Assembly (NCBI RefSeq): GCF_003965815.1
Contig: NZ_RXOE01000001.1
Location: forward strand, 1,550,001 to 1,614,000
Origin: Variovorax gossypii
GTDB taxonomy: Bacteria > Pseudomonadota > Gammaproteobacteria > Burkholderiales > Burkholderiaceae_C
Length of the DNA: 64,000 bases
Direction of reading: 5' to 3'
Below, one piece after another: positions 50,023 to 59,368 of this stretch; the first letter of the stretch is position 1; the number at the start of each line of letters is the position of its first letter. Under the pieces are notes generated by a model. That model worked only from the letters and a program-made list of their open reading frames with translations, did no database searches and was not told the origin of the DNA. The position numbers were made by a program, and so were the translations under genes.

Positions 50023-52248
50023 CTACTTGCTGAAGCTCAGCGCGCTCGTCAGGTCGCCCATCGGACGGCTGCCGTTCTTCACGAGTGCGGCGTCGCGCTC
50101 GACCAGGCCCTTCAGCGGCGGCAGCGACCAGCGGTGCGTGATGAAGCGCAGCGTGGAGGCGGTGTCGTACTGGGTCTTGTCGACGAAGCCCTTCTTGGCG
50201 AACGGCGAGACGATGAGCGCCGGGATGCGCGTGCCGGGGCCCCAGCGGTCGCCCTTCGGCACGGTGGCGTGGTCGTAGAAGCCGCCGTTTTCGTCGTAGG
50301 TGACGACCACGAGCATGTTCTTCCACTGCGGGCTGGCCTGCAGCTTGGCGAGTACGTCGGCGATGTGCGCGTCGCCGTCGGCCACGCTGGCGTAGCCGGC
50401 GTGCTGGTTCAGGTTGCCCTGCGGCTTGTAGAAGCTCACGGCGGGCAGCGTGCCTGCGGCGACGTCCTTCAGGAAGTCGGCGTCGAAGTCCTTCAGGTGG
50501 GCGGCGCGTGCGTCGGGGTGAGCGCTCGGGTCGAAGGCCGCGTAGTAGTTGAAGGGCTGGTGGTGGAACTGGAAGTTCGGCGTCTGCGCGGCCGGCGGCA
50601 CGGCGGCCGGGAACTGGCGGTTGCCCGTCGCGATGGCCGTGGTGCTCGTCCACGCACCGCCGTACCAGGCCCAGCTCAGGCCCTTGGCGCTGAGCAGGTC
50701 GCCGATGGTGGCCTGCGTCTGCGGCGGCAGCGTGTTGGCCTTGGTCGGGTCGGCGAACAGCTTGCTCGTGTCGGTGCCCGCCGGCGCGTTGCCGCTGGGC
50801 TGGAACGGCGGCTGCATGGTGTTCACGGCGTAGAAGTTGCCGGCGGCATCCTTCGGCGTGAGCGTGCTGTCGTTGAGGTACGTGGGCGCGGCGTTGAGCA
50901 CCGAGGTCGACGCGTTGGCGGCAGGCGTGAGGCGCACGAAGTTGCCGTTGGCATCGGTGTCGATGGCCGAGATCGAGGCCTTGGCCGGCGAGGCGCTGGC
51001 GTCGGCGTTCGGATACAGCGGCGCACAGGCGCACACGAGGTACTGGTGGTTCAGGAACGAACCGCCGAACGCACCCATGAAGAAGTTGTCGGCCAGGGTG
51101 AAGTTCTTCGCCACCTGCCACAGCTTCATCTTGGTGCCGTCGTAGTAGCCCATGCTGAGGCCACCGGCATCGGAGTAGGCAGCGAACTTGTCGTTCTTGC
51201 CGCCGTTGATCTGCATCTGGTTGTTGTAGAAGCGATGCACTAGGTCGCGCGAGATGACGGTCTGGTCGATCTTGGTGCCGGTGTTGAAGAAGCCCGCGTC
51301 GGCGTCGATCTGGAACATCTTGTTGGGCATGCCCACGGTCTGCTGCTGCGTGATCGTGGTGGTCTGGCCTGAGGCAGTGACACCGCCCCACACCGGCGGC
51401 AGCGTCGGCAACGTCGAACCGTCGAAGTCCTTCTGCGGCTCCGGCGTGGCGGTCGACGACGTGGGGTTCACGCCCGGAATGCCGTTGGCGCCGGGGAACA
51501 GGCCGTACAGGTTGTCGAAGCCGCGGTTTTCCGCGTAGATGACGACGACGTTGGTGATCTGGTCGAGCGCGAAGCGGTTGCGCAGCGCGGCGATCACGTC
51601 GCCGCCCGGGCCGGCTTCTGCCACTGCTTCGGCGATGCGCTCGATGGACTGGTCGATCTCGTTCTGCAGCGCGGTCTTGATGGCCGGGTCGCTGATCTTG
51701 TTGTGGTCGGCCAGCAGTTGGGCTTCGGGCACGCCGAGGCGTGCGGCCAATGCGGTGCGGGCGGCCGCGAGGTTGCCGCCGTTGGCATCCATCAGCGCGA
51801 CCAGCTCCGTGCTGATGGCGCTCACCACGCCGTTGGCGGCGGCCGGCGCACGGAACACCAGGGGCTGCGTGACGGCGGTCTCGGTGTTGGTGTCCGGATC
51901 GAAGCGCTTGCTCGAGGTGCCGATCTCGACCACCAGGGCGCCCTGGCCCGAGAGCGTGAAGGCGCCGTTGGCGTCGGTGGTGGCGCTGGCCTCGCCGCTG
52001 TCGCAGCGGCCGTTGTTGTTGGCGTCGATGCAGACCTTGGCGTTGCGGTAGTAGCTGCCGGTGACCACGCCCGAGGTGGTCGGCGTGGCGCTGCCGGAAG
52101 GGAATGCGAGGAAGCCGGGGCCGTTGTCGCTGCCGCCGCAGGCCACGACCATCGCTGCCGCCGCGATGGCCGTGGGCCAGGGGGTCAGGTGGCGAACCAA
52201 TTTGCGCCCGCGAGAGGACGCCTTGCTGGATTGGGAGGGGGTCATCAT
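50023..52248 (-). CDS. Lipoprotein phosphoesterase (acid phosphatase / phospholipase C-like family)
   Basis: This 741-residue exported protein has a lipobox (AAAAMVVACGGSDNG), an N-terminal region with a DANNNGRCDSGE acidic loop like Ca-binding B-type repeats, and a phosphoesterase-family (PF04185) catalytic domain. VVVIYAENRGFDNLYGLFPG supplies the metal-binding Glu-Asn. VVVTYDENGGFYDHATVPKG and TRIPALIVSPFAKKGFVDK supply late active-site residues, as in AcpA acid phosphatases and phospholipases C. It should release phosphate from esters at the cell surface. ATG 52248 (or the adjacent ATG 52245) gives a normal lipoprotein signal; a longer open frame runs into the promoter. It is divergent from a paralogous gene. 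Confidence 0.85.
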   Translation of the reverse strand: MMTPSQSSKASSRGRKLVRHLTPWPTAIAAAAMVVACGGSDNGPGFLAFPSGSATPTTSGVVTGSYYRNAKVCIDANNNGRCDSGEASATTDANGAFTLSGQGALVVEIGTSSKRFDPDTNTETAVTQPLVFRAPAAANGVVSAISTELVALMDANGGNLAAARTALAARLGVPEAQLLADHNKISDPAIKTALQNEIDQSIERIAEAVAEAGPGGDVIAALRNRFALDQITNVVVIYAENRGFDNLYGLFPGANGIPGVNPTSSTATPEPQKDFDGSTLPTLPPVWGGVTASGQTTTITQQQTVGMPNKMFQIDADAGFFNTGTKIDQTVISRDLVHRFYNNQMQINGGKNDKFAAYSDAGGLSMGYYDGTKMKLWQVAKNFTLADNFFMGAFGGSFLNHQYLVCACAPLYPNADASASPAKASISAIDTDANGNFVRLTPAANASTSVLNAAPTYLNDSTLTPKDAAGNFYAVNTMQPPFQPSGNAPAGTDTSKLFADPTKANTLPPQTQATIGDLLSAKGLSWAWYGGAWTSTTAIATGNRQFPAAVPPAAQTPNFQFHHQPFNYYAAFDPSAHPDARAAHLKDFDADFLKDVAAGTLPAVSFYKPQGNLNQHAGYASVADGDAHIADVLAKLQASPQWKNMLVVVTYDENGGFYDHATVPKGDRWGPGTRIPALIVSPFAKKGFVDKTQYDTASTLRFITHRWSLPPLKGLVERDAALVKNGSRPMGDLTSALSFSK

Positions 52249-52595
52249 GTGTGGAGTTATGAGATGTGGATGAACCAGACCGGCGGTCGGGCGGCAGGAT
52301 GCTCTGCCCCGGCCGTGACAGCGGCATTTCAGGCGCACAGATCGCCAGAGAGTCAGGCCGGAGTCAGGTGTTGGTCAGGCCTCTTTGCGGCTCCTGCAGC
52401 CGCTGTTCGAGGTGTTTCGCGCGTTGCCCGATCGCGCGGCCATCCCGCGGCCAGCCACTAATTCGCTCCTAAGTCTTTTGCCTTTTGACTGACACAGGGC
52501 AAACCTAGATTCATCCGCGATCCGCAGCGGCGGCGCCAACTCACGGTGGCGTCGCCTGCTGTTTCTCGCGCTCCTCCCACACCCGAAAGAAGAAA
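52249..52595. promoter_or_regulatory. Divergent promoter region between the two phosphoesterase genes
   Basis: This 347-bp gap holds no gene. It contains a perfect inverted repeat GCGGCT-CCTGC-AGCCGC at 52387-52403. Near the second gene, GGCGGCGCCA (52529-52538) can pair with TGGCGTCGCC (52547-52556), with one G-T mismatch, in what would be the 5' leader. The A/T-rich stretch TAAGTCTTTTGCCTTTTGAC at 52471-52490 is the likely promoter for the plus-strand operon. No convincing Pho box was found. Confidence 0.45.
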
Positions 52596-54950
52596 TTGAA
52601 AGCCACTCAAAAAACCAGATCCGGCTTGCTGTACCCCACGCTGACCGTGCTCACCGCTTCGCTGCTCGCGGCATGCGGAGGCGGCGGCGATTCAGCGCCT
52701 GTCGCGTTCCTCCCGCCGCCCGCCAGCCAGCCTTCGGGCTCGGGCAGCACCACCGTCAGCGGCGTGCTCACCGCCAGCGCATTCAAGCCCGGCAGCAGCA
52801 CAGACCCGGTGATCGCGGCCGGCTACTACGCGGGCGCCACCGTCTGCGTGGACAGCAACGGCAACGGCCATTGCGACAGCGGCGAGCCGGCAGCCGTGAC
52901 GGATGCCGGCGGCAAGTTCAGCCTCTCGCTGTCGGGCCCCTCGGCGCTCATCGCCGACATCGGCACCGGCGCGAAGAACACCGCCACCGGCACCAGCGTG
53001 CCCACGCGCGAAGTGCTGCGCGTGACGCTCGACCAGGTGAAGGAGCAAGGCACGTCGGTGGTGGTGAGCCCGCTGTCGTCGGAAGTGGCCCGCCTGATCG
53101 AGGCCAACGGCACGAGCTACGCGACCGAGAAGCAGAACCTGGCCACGCGCCTGGGCGTGCCGGCTAGCGCCGTGCTCGCCGACGTCAACGCCGCGGCGGC
53201 CGGCGTGCAGACCGCCCTGCTCGCGGAATCGAACGCGCTCAACAACCGCTTCGCCTTCGCCACCACCAAGTTCGACCGCGGCGACCTGTACCCCGACGCG
53301 CTCGCCAACCCCGGCGGCGACCCGCGCCTGAGCGGCATGGCCGGCGTGACCGCGGCCACCGCCAACGTGGCCGACAACCGCAAGAAGATCACCTTCCTGC
53401 AGTCGCAGCAGGCCGCCTTCAACGTGGAAGGCGTTCCGCGCTACGACAACATCTTCATCGTGATGCTGGAGAACAAGGCCACGATGTCGATCCTGAACTC
53501 GGCCTACGCGCCCAAGATCAACGGCTACCTGAAGGCCGGCAACCAGCTCGCGAGCTACTACGCCACCGGCAATCCGAGCGAGCCGAACTACACGGCGCTG
53601 GGCGGCGGGGACGACTGGGGCATCACCGACGACAGCCAGTGGAACTGCGACGCCACCGGCGCCAACGCGGTGCAGGATCTGCCCGTGCCCGACAACACGC
53701 AGCCCGGCCTTGCCAAGTCGCCGTTCGCGGCCACCTGCACGCAGGGCGCGGCGGTCAACCACAACATCGTGGGCAGGCCGAACCTGTTCAACGCGATCAC
53801 CAGCGCGGGCCTGACCTGGCGCACCTACAGCGAGTCGATGAACCCGGGCCAGGACTTCCGCACCGACAGCGTGGCCGACACAGCCGTCACCGCGAAGGAC
53901 AACGTGTACGCGCCGGGCACGCTCGGCGGCAATGCCGCGACCATCGGCGACCCCAACCTCGTGCTGCCGCTGCCGGCGGGCCTGTACAAGACCAAGCACC
54001 ACCCCGGCATGGCCTACCAGAACGTGCGCAGCGCGCCCGAATGGAAGTACAGCAACCGCACCATGGGCGGCGGCCAATGGGACGCGGTGCTGAAGAACAG
54101 CACCGACTACGCCATCCCCGCGAACTACGACTACGACCAGCTCGGCACCGACCTGGCCAGCGGCAACGTCGGCAACCTGAACTTCCTGGTGCCCGACCAG
54201 TGCGACGACATGCACGGCATCAGCGTGAAGGGTACGAGTGGCGGTGTCGCCGGCACCGCGAGCGACTGCAGCAGCGTGGCGAACAACGTGTCGGCCACGG
54301 CCGTCTCGCCGATCATCACGCGCGGCGACAACTACGTGGACTTCACCGTCAAGCGCATCCAGGCCTCGCCGCTGTGGAAGAACACGCAGAAGCGCGTGGC
54401 CATCGTGCTGATGTTCGACGAAGGCAGTGCCACCAGCGGCTTGAACTCCTGCTGTGGCTGGGTCCCGTCGAACGTCGGCAGCGCCAATCCGCTCAAGCAG
54501 AACGCCGACGGCAGCTGGTCGATCGATACCAGCATCAACCACTACGGCGGCAGCGGCACCGGCAACGGCGGCAACCATGGCCACGGCGAGAGCATCTTCG
54601 GCATCCTGACGAACCAGCCCGACGCACCCAAGGGCGTGTCCGACAGCGACGCCTACAGCCACTTCTCGTTCGTGCGCACGCTGCAGGACATGTTCCAGCT
54701 GGCTGACCCGGCCATCGACGGCTCTTACATGAACCGCTCGAAGTACACCGAGGCCTTCATCGCGCAGAACATCCTGAACCTGCCGGAATACACGGGCAGC
54801 GCCGACACGCACTTCGACAGCGTGCGCCCGATCAACCATGCCTTCGTGATCCCGGCAGGCTACACGCAGAAGCAGTCGGGTGACGTGTCGACGACCGCGC
54901 AGGTCGGCCCCGATGCAAACCAGTTCAACGTCTGGTCGCTGAAGCAATGA
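52596..54950 (+). CDS. Lipoprotein phosphoesterase, second copy, head of the peroxidase operon
   Basis: This 784-residue protein has a lipobox (VLTASLLAACGGGG), the same acidic loop as its divergent neighbour (CVDSNGNGHCDSGE), and a phosphoesterase domain with YDNIFIVMLENKATMSILNS as the first metal block and VAIVLMFDEGS late in the fold. The two proteins share domain order but not close sequence. The start is TTG 52596, since no ATG lies before the signal peptide and AGAAGAAA precedes it. The stop overlaps the next ATG (ATGA), so it heads an operon with two di-haem peroxidases, a lipoprotein and a dioxygenase. The substrate is unknown; a surface phosphatase is likely. Confidence 0.82.
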   Translation: MKATQKTRSGLLYPTLTVLTASLLAACGGGGDSAPVAFLPPPASQPSGSGSTTVSGVLTASAFKPGSSTDPVIAAGYYAGATVCVDSNGNGHCDSGEPAAVTDAGGKFSLSLSGPSALIADIGTGAKNTATGTSVPTREVLRVTLDQVKEQGTSVVVSPLSSEVARLIEANGTSYATEKQNLATRLGVPASAVLADVNAAAAGVQTALLAESNALNNRFAFATTKFDRGDLYPDALANPGGDPRLSGMAGVTAATANVADNRKKITFLQSQQAAFNVEGVPRYDNIFIVMLENKATMSILNSAYAPKINGYLKAGNQLASYYATGNPSEPNYTALGGGDDWGITDDSQWNCDATGANAVQDLPVPDNTQPGLAKSPFAATCTQGAAVNHNIVGRPNLFNAITSAGLTWRTYSESMNPGQDFRTDSVADTAVTAKDNVYAPGTLGGNAATIGDPNLVLPLPAGLYKTKHHPGMAYQNVRSAPEWKYSNRTMGGGQWDAVLKNSTDYAIPANYDYDQLGTDLASGNVGNLNFLVPDQCDDMHGISVKGTSGGVAGTASDCSSVANNVSATAVSPIITRGDNYVDFTVKRIQASPLWKNTQKRVAIVLMFDEGSATSGLNSCCGWVPSNVGSANPLKQNADGSWSIDTSINHYGGSGTGNGGNHGHGESIFGILTNQPDAPKGVSDSDAYSHFSFVRTLQDMFQLADPAIDGSYMNRSKYTEAFIAQNILNLPEYTGSADTHFDSVRPINHAFVIPAGYTQKQSGDVSTTAQVGPDANQFNVWSLKQ

Positions 54951-56389
54951 GCGAGCACCGTTCGGGCCCGAAAGGGCCGGCGGTGACGCGTGCGGGCTGG
55001 CTCGGCCTGGCGACGCTGGCCGTGGCCGGTGTCGCGGGCGGGGTGCTCATGTCGTGCGGCGGCGGTGGCGGAGGCGGCTCGGCTGCTGTCGCCCTGCCGC
55101 CGGCAGCCGCGCCCGCGGCGCCGGCAAGCTCGCCGGCGGCACCCAATGCCGCCGGCAGCACGCTGAGCCTCGCGGCGCAGGTGGGCCAGAAGATGTTCTT
55201 CGACAAGAACCTTTCCGGCTCGGGCGCGATGTCGTGCGCAAGCTGCCACGACCCAGCCCATGCCTACGCGCCAGCCAACGACCTGTCGGTGCAGCTCGGC
55301 GGCGTGCACATGGACCAGGCCGGCCTGCGCGCGGTGCCTTCGCTGCGCTACAAGGACATCACGCCGGCCTATGCCGACCTGCTGGACAACCCCGACGGCA
55401 TCAGCGTGCCGGGCCCTGGCGGCGGCTTCACCTGGGACGGCCGCGCCGACACGCTGGCCGCGCAGGCCCGCATTCCGCTGCTCGACCCGATCGAGATGGC
55501 CAACGCGAGCAGCGCCGACGTGGTGAACAAGCTCAAGGCGGCCGACTACGCGCCGCTCATCGCCAAGGCCTTCGGCGAGAAGGTGTTCGACGACAGCGAC
55601 GCAGCGTTCGCCAAGGCGCTGCAGGCCCTGCAGGCCTATCAGCTGGAAGACAGCAGCTTCCATCCGTACAGCAGCAAGTTCGACCTCTACGCGGCCAACA
55701 AGATCGGCGGCAACCTCACGCCGGCGGAAACGCGCGGGCTGAAGGTGTTCACCAACCCGGCCACCGGCAACTGCGCCTCGTGCCACTACCAGGGCGCGGG
55801 GCTCAACGGCAGCTCGGCGCTGTTCACCGATTTCTCGTACGAGGCGATCAGCGTGCCGCGCAACGCGGGCATACCGGCCAACAACGACCTGAAGTACTTC
55901 GACATGGGCGTGTGCGGCCCGCTGCGCACCGACCACGCACCGGCCGCGCCCAATGCCGCGAACAGCTTCTGCGGTATGTTCAAGGCACCGACCATGCGCA
56001 ACGTGGCGACGCGGCAGGCCTTCTTCCACAACGGCGTGATGCATTCGCTGGAACAGGTCATCCGCTTCTACAACACGCGCGACACGCAGCCCGAGCTGTG
56101 GTACCCCACCGTCGGCGGAACGCCCAAGGCGAAGAACGACCCGGACTTTCCGACCTATGGCCTGGTCACCACGCAGTACACGGGCGGCAAGGTGCAGAAG
56201 TACGACGATCTGCCGCCGGCCTACGCGCCGAACATCGACACGCAACTGCCGATGGACGGCCGCGCCGCCGGCACCGCGCCGCCCATGTCCGAGCAGGACA
56301 TCGCGGACCTGATCTGCTTCCTGAACACCCTCAGCGACGCGGACACGAAGCCCGCAGCGCCCGTCAAGCCTGGGGCCTGCGTCAATTGA
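54947..56389 (+). CDS. Di-haem cytochrome c peroxidase / MauG-family lipoprotein
   Basis: This 480-residue exported protein has a probable lipobox (GGVLMSCGGG, Cys37), a Gly/Ala/Pro linker, and two c-type haem sites, CASCH at 97-101 and 276-280. MFFDKNLSGSGAMSCASCHD, FTWDGRADTLAAQA and MRNVATRQAFFHNGVMHSLE are family blocks of CcpA/MauG. Such enzymes reduce hydrogen peroxide or use a high-valent haem to oxidise a protein partner. The start overlaps the phosphoesterase stop by 4 bp. A second gene of the same family ends the operon. Confidence 0.92.
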   Translation: MSEHRSGPKGPAVTRAGWLGLATLAVAGVAGGVLMSCGGGGGGGSAAVALPPAAAPAAPASSPAAPNAAGSTLSLAAQVGQKMFFDKNLSGSGAMSCASCHDPAHAYAPANDLSVQLGGVHMDQAGLRAVPSLRYKDITPAYADLLDNPDGISVPGPGGGFTWDGRADTLAAQARIPLLDPIEMANASSADVVNKLKAADYAPLIAKAFGEKVFDDSDAAFAKALQALQAYQLEDSSFHPYSSKFDLYAANKIGGNLTPAETRGLKVFTNPATGNCASCHYQGAGLNGSSALFTDFSYEAISVPRNAGIPANNDLKYFDMGVCGPLRTDHAPAAPNAANSFCGMFKAPTMRNVATRQAFFHNGVMHSLEQVIRFYNTRDTQPELWYPTVGGTPKAKNDPDFPTYGLVTTQYTGGKVQKYDDLPPAYAPNIDTQLPMDGRAAGTAPPMSEQDIADLICFLNTLSDADTKPAAPVKPGACVN

Positions 56390-56402
56390 TTCACCTGCAT
56401 TC

Positions 56403-57023
56403 ATGAACAACAAGATTCTTCCGGCCGCCCTGGGCGCCGCCCTCCTCTCCTCGCTCGCGCTGCTCTCGAGCTGCGGCCCGCAGCAGCCCGAGGCCAACCT
56501 GCAGAACCTCACGGCGGCAATGAACGCCTACCTCGCGAAGAAGGGAGACCTGTGCCTGGGCAAGACCCGGTGGCCCATCGACGTGCCGCAGCGCGAGGCC
56601 GGCACGCGCGCGCGCAATGCGCTGCAGATGCCCGTGCTGGAGCGGCTGGGGCTGGTGAGCGCCTCGAAGGCGAAGGTCGAGGACGAGAAAGACAAGGAGG
56701 CCGGCGAGATCGAGGTCACCCGCTATGCGCTGACCGGTGAAGGAAAGAAGTACTTCCTCGAGCGCGAGCCGCAGGGCGACTTCTGCGCTGCCCACCTGAC
56801 GCTCGACAAGATCGTCGGCTGGGAAACCCGCAAGGACGCGAAGGAGCCGTCCGAGGTGGTGGTGACCTACACGTACAGGATCGACGCCGCCCCCTGGACG
56901 GGCGACACCGAGGTGCAGAAGGTGTTCCCGATGGTCGACCGCGTGGTGCGCGGCGCCGGCACGATGCAGCTGAAGCAGAACTTCAGGCGCACCGACACCG
57001 GCTGGGTTCCGGCGGAGGTCTGA
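56403..57023 (+). CDS. Lipoprotein of the phosphoesterase-peroxidase operon
   Basis: This 206-residue protein has a lipoprotein signal (LLSSLALLSSCGPQQPEANL). The mature part of about 180 residues is mixed alpha/beta (VEDEKDKEAGEIEVTRYALT, EVVVTYTYRIDAAPW) with two further Cys (GDLCLGK and GDFCAAH) that could form a disulfide. The family is not recognised. It starts 13 bp after the peroxidase stop and is followed by the dioxygenase gene after 8 bp, so it is part of the same operon. It may be an assembly or partner protein of the envelope set. Confidence 0.75.
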   Translation: MNNKILPAALGAALLSSLALLSSCGPQQPEANLQNLTAAMNAYLAKKGDLCLGKTRWPIDVPQREAGTRARNALQMPVLERLGLVSASKAKVEDEKDKEAGEIEVTRYALTGEGKKYFLEREPQGDFCAAHLTLDKIVGWETRKDAKEPSEVVVTYTYRIDAAPWTGDTEVQKVFPMVDRVVRGAGTMQLKQNFRRTDTGWVPAEV

Positions 57024-57031
57024 GCCCGCCG

Positions 57032-57934
57032 ATGACGGACACGATGCTGCATTTCCAGCCCGCGCTGGGCGACTGGATACTCCACAACCTGCGCCAGGGC
57101 TGCACGGCCGCCGACGTGGCCGAGGCCATGCGCGCGCAGGCCATGCCGGCCGACGCGGCGAAGGCCATCGTCGATGCCTTCGTCTTCGCGCTGCGCACGG
57201 GGAGCCCGCTGCCCGTCGATTCGGTGAAGGTGGAGCCCGCCTTCCGCCACGAAGCGCCGAGGCTGGCGGCGGGCACGGCGATCCGCACCTCCGACAGGCT
57301 CGTGCGCGTGGCCGCGCGCGCCACCCAGCCGGCACTGGCGGTGCTGAACGACGTGTTCAGCGCGCAGGAATACAAGGAACTGATTGCGCTGGCAAGGCCG
57401 CGCCTTGCGCCGTCGACGACGGTCGACCCGCTGACGGGACGCGACCTTGCGGGCGACAGGCGCAGCAGCCAGGGCATGTTCTTCCGGCTGCGCGAGAACC
57501 CGTTCATCGCGCGGCTCGATCAGCGGGTGTCGGAGCTCATGAACCTGCCGGTGGAGAACGGCGAGGGCCTGCAGGTGCTGCACTACCCGGCGGGCGCGCA
57601 GAGCATGCCGCACTTCGACTTCCTGGTACCGTCGAACGAGTCCAACAAGGCGTCGCTGGCGCGCAGCGGGCAGCGCGTGAGCACGCTCGTGTGCTACCTC
57701 AACGAGGTGGAGGAAGGCGGCGAGACGGTGTTTCCGGAGACCGGCTGGTCGGTATCGCCGCAGCCCGGCAGCGCCGTGTACTTCGAGTACTGCAACAGCC
57801 TCGGGCAGGTGGACCACGCCTCGCTGCACGCCGGAGCGCCGGTGCTGCGCGGCGAGAAATGGGTTGCGACCAAGTGGATGCGGCAGCGGCGCTTCGTCGC
57901 GGCGGGAGAGGCCGCCGCCCTGTCACACGGCTGA
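57032..57934 (+). CDS. 2-oxoglutarate/Fe(II) dioxygenase, prolyl 4-hydroxylase type
   Basis: This 300-residue enzyme has the P4H fold with iron ligands H194 and D196 in MPHFDFLVPS and H266 in ASLHAGAPVL, and the 2-oxoglutarate Lys276 in RGEKWVATKW. STLVCYLNEVEEGGETVFPE is the core beta strand region. It would hydroxylate a prolyl or other side chain using oxygen and 2-oxoglutarate. There is no signal peptide, so it acts in the cytoplasm, unlike the exported proteins around it, and may modify one of them before export. The Pro-rich linkers of the neighbouring lipoproteins are candidate targets; this is inference. Confidence 0.9.
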   Translation: MTDTMLHFQPALGDWILHNLRQGCTAADVAEAMRAQAMPADAAKAIVDAFVFALRTGSPLPVDSVKVEPAFRHEAPRLAAGTAIRTSDRLVRVAARATQPALAVLNDVFSAQEYKELIALARPRLAPSTTVDPLTGRDLAGDRRSSQGMFFRLRENPFIARLDQRVSELMNLPVENGEGLQVLHYPAGAQSMPHFDFLVPSNESNKASLARSGQRVSTLVCYLNEVEEGGETVFPETGWSVSPQPGSAVYFEYCNSLGQVDHASLHAGAPVLRGEKWVATKWMRQRRFVAAGEAAALSHG

Positions 57935-57997
57935 CTTATTGGCGGCCGATTCTTCCCGGCTTCCTTGCGGCCCTGCCCGCCTTCCTCCCAGCTTCAC

Positions 57998-59368
57998 GTG
58001 CCCGCGATTCCCCTTTTTCACCGCCGCCCGGCCCTGCTGGCCGTGGTCACGCTGCTTTGCGGATTGCTGTCGGCGTGCGGCCGCGACGAGTCGCTGTCGT
58101 CACCGACGCCTGCACCGGCGCCACAAGCGGCCCCCAAGCCTGCCGCGGCGCAGCCCGCCTACGTCGGCGCCACCTACGCGCCCGTGCCAGGCCGCCCCCA
58201 GCCCAGCGCCGCGCAGCTCACCGAGATCGGCCGGCGCATCTTCTTCGACGGCAGCCTCTCGGCCTCGGGCAAGGCGTCGTGCGCGAGCTGCCACGATCCG
58301 CAGCACGCATGGGGGCCGCCGAACGCACTGTCGGTGCAACTCGGCGGCGCCGACGGCAGGCAGGAAGGCCCGCGCGCCGCGCCCTCGCTGCGCTACCTTG
58401 AAACGCTCACCGCCTTCTCCGAGCACCACCACGACAACGACGGCGACGACAGCATCGACGCAGGCCCCACCGGCGGCCACATGTGGGACGGCCGCGCCGG
58501 CTCCGCGCACGAGCAGGCGGGCATGCCGCTGCTCTCGCCCGCCGAGATGGGCAACTCGTCGATGGCGGAGGTGGCGGCCAAGCTCGAGCGCGCGACCTAT
58601 GCGGACGACCTGCGCAAGGCCTTCGGCAACGACGTGTTCGGCAGCCCCGAGGCCGCCTTCAAGGCAGCCGGCCTTGCGCTGGAGGTGTTCCAGCAATCGC
58701 CGAAGGACTTCTATCCGTTCACCAGCAAGTACGACGCGGTGCTGCGCGGACAGGCGAAGCTCAGCGTGGCCGAGGCGCGCGGGCTGCGGCTCTTCAACGA
58801 CGAGAGCAAGGGCAACTGCGCCTCGTGCCACATCAGCGAGCGCACGCAGGACGGAGCATTCCCTCTCTTCACCGACTTCGGGCTGATCGCGCTCGGCGTG
58901 CCGCGCAACCGCAAGCTCAAGGCGAACGCCGACCCGGCATTCCACGATATGGGCCTGTGCGGCCCCTACCGCACTGACATGAAGGACCACCCGGAGTACT
59001 GCGGACTGTTCCGCACGCCCACGCTGCGCAACGTGGCGGTGCGGCAGAGCTTTTTCCACAACGGCGTTTTCCATTCGCTGGAGGAAGCCATCCGCTTCTA
59101 CGCGCAGCGCGACACCGCGCCGCAGCGCTGGTATGCGCGCTCGGCGAACGGCATCATGCAGCAGTACGACGACCTGCCACCGCAGTACCACGCCAACATC
59201 AACACCGATGCGCCCTTCGGGCAGAAGCGCGGCGGCAAGCCGGCACTGACCGAGGCGGAGATCCGCGACGTAGCGGCCTTCCTGCGCACGCTGACGGACG
59301 CGGATCAGAAGAACGCGACGGCAGCGCCCACCGCACCCGCCACGCCGGTCGCGAAGCAGCGCGGCTAG
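57998..59368 (+). CDS. Di-haem cytochrome c peroxidase / MauG-family lipoprotein, second copy
   Basis: This 456-residue protein has a lipobox (LLCGLLSACGRD), a Pro/Ala linker and two haem sites, CASCH at 95-99 and 274-278. It shares the block order of the first copy (IFFDGSLSASGKASCASCHD, GHMWDGRAGSA, LRNVAVRQSFFHNGVFHSLE) and adds an acidic, His-rich insert (SEHHHDNDGDDSIDAG) before the MWDGR block, possibly a metal site. GTG 57998 is preferred because it gives a compact lipoprotein signal; TTG 57965 is the alternative. It ends the operon and overlaps the stop of the convergent MarR gene by 4 bp. Confidence 0.9.
   Translation: MPAIPLFHRRPALLAVVTLLCGLLSACGRDESLSSPTPAPAPQAAPKPAAAQPAYVGATYAPVPGRPQPSAAQLTEIGRRIFFDGSLSASGKASCASCHDPQHAWGPPNALSVQLGGADGRQEGPRAAPSLRYLETLTAFSEHHHDNDGDDSIDAGPTGGHMWDGRAGSAHEQAGMPLLSPAEMGNSSMAEVAAKLERATYADDLRKAFGNDVFGSPEAAFKAAGLALEVFQQSPKDFYPFTSKYDAVLRGQAKLSVAEARGLRLFNDESKGNCASCHISERTQDGAFPLFTDFGLIALGVPRNRKLKANADPAFHDMGLCGPYRTDMKDHPEYCGLFRTPTLRNVAVRQSFFHNGVFHSLEEAIRFYAQRDTAPQRWYARSANGIMQQYDDLPPQYHANINTDAPFGQKRGGKPALTEAEIRDVAAFLRTLTDADQKNATAAPTAPATPVAKQRG

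Noticed and set aside
52249-52595. Pho box upstream of the phosphoesterase genes
   Set aside because: Only a single CTGTCAC half-site is seen, without the second direct repeat at 11 bp needed for PhoB binding.
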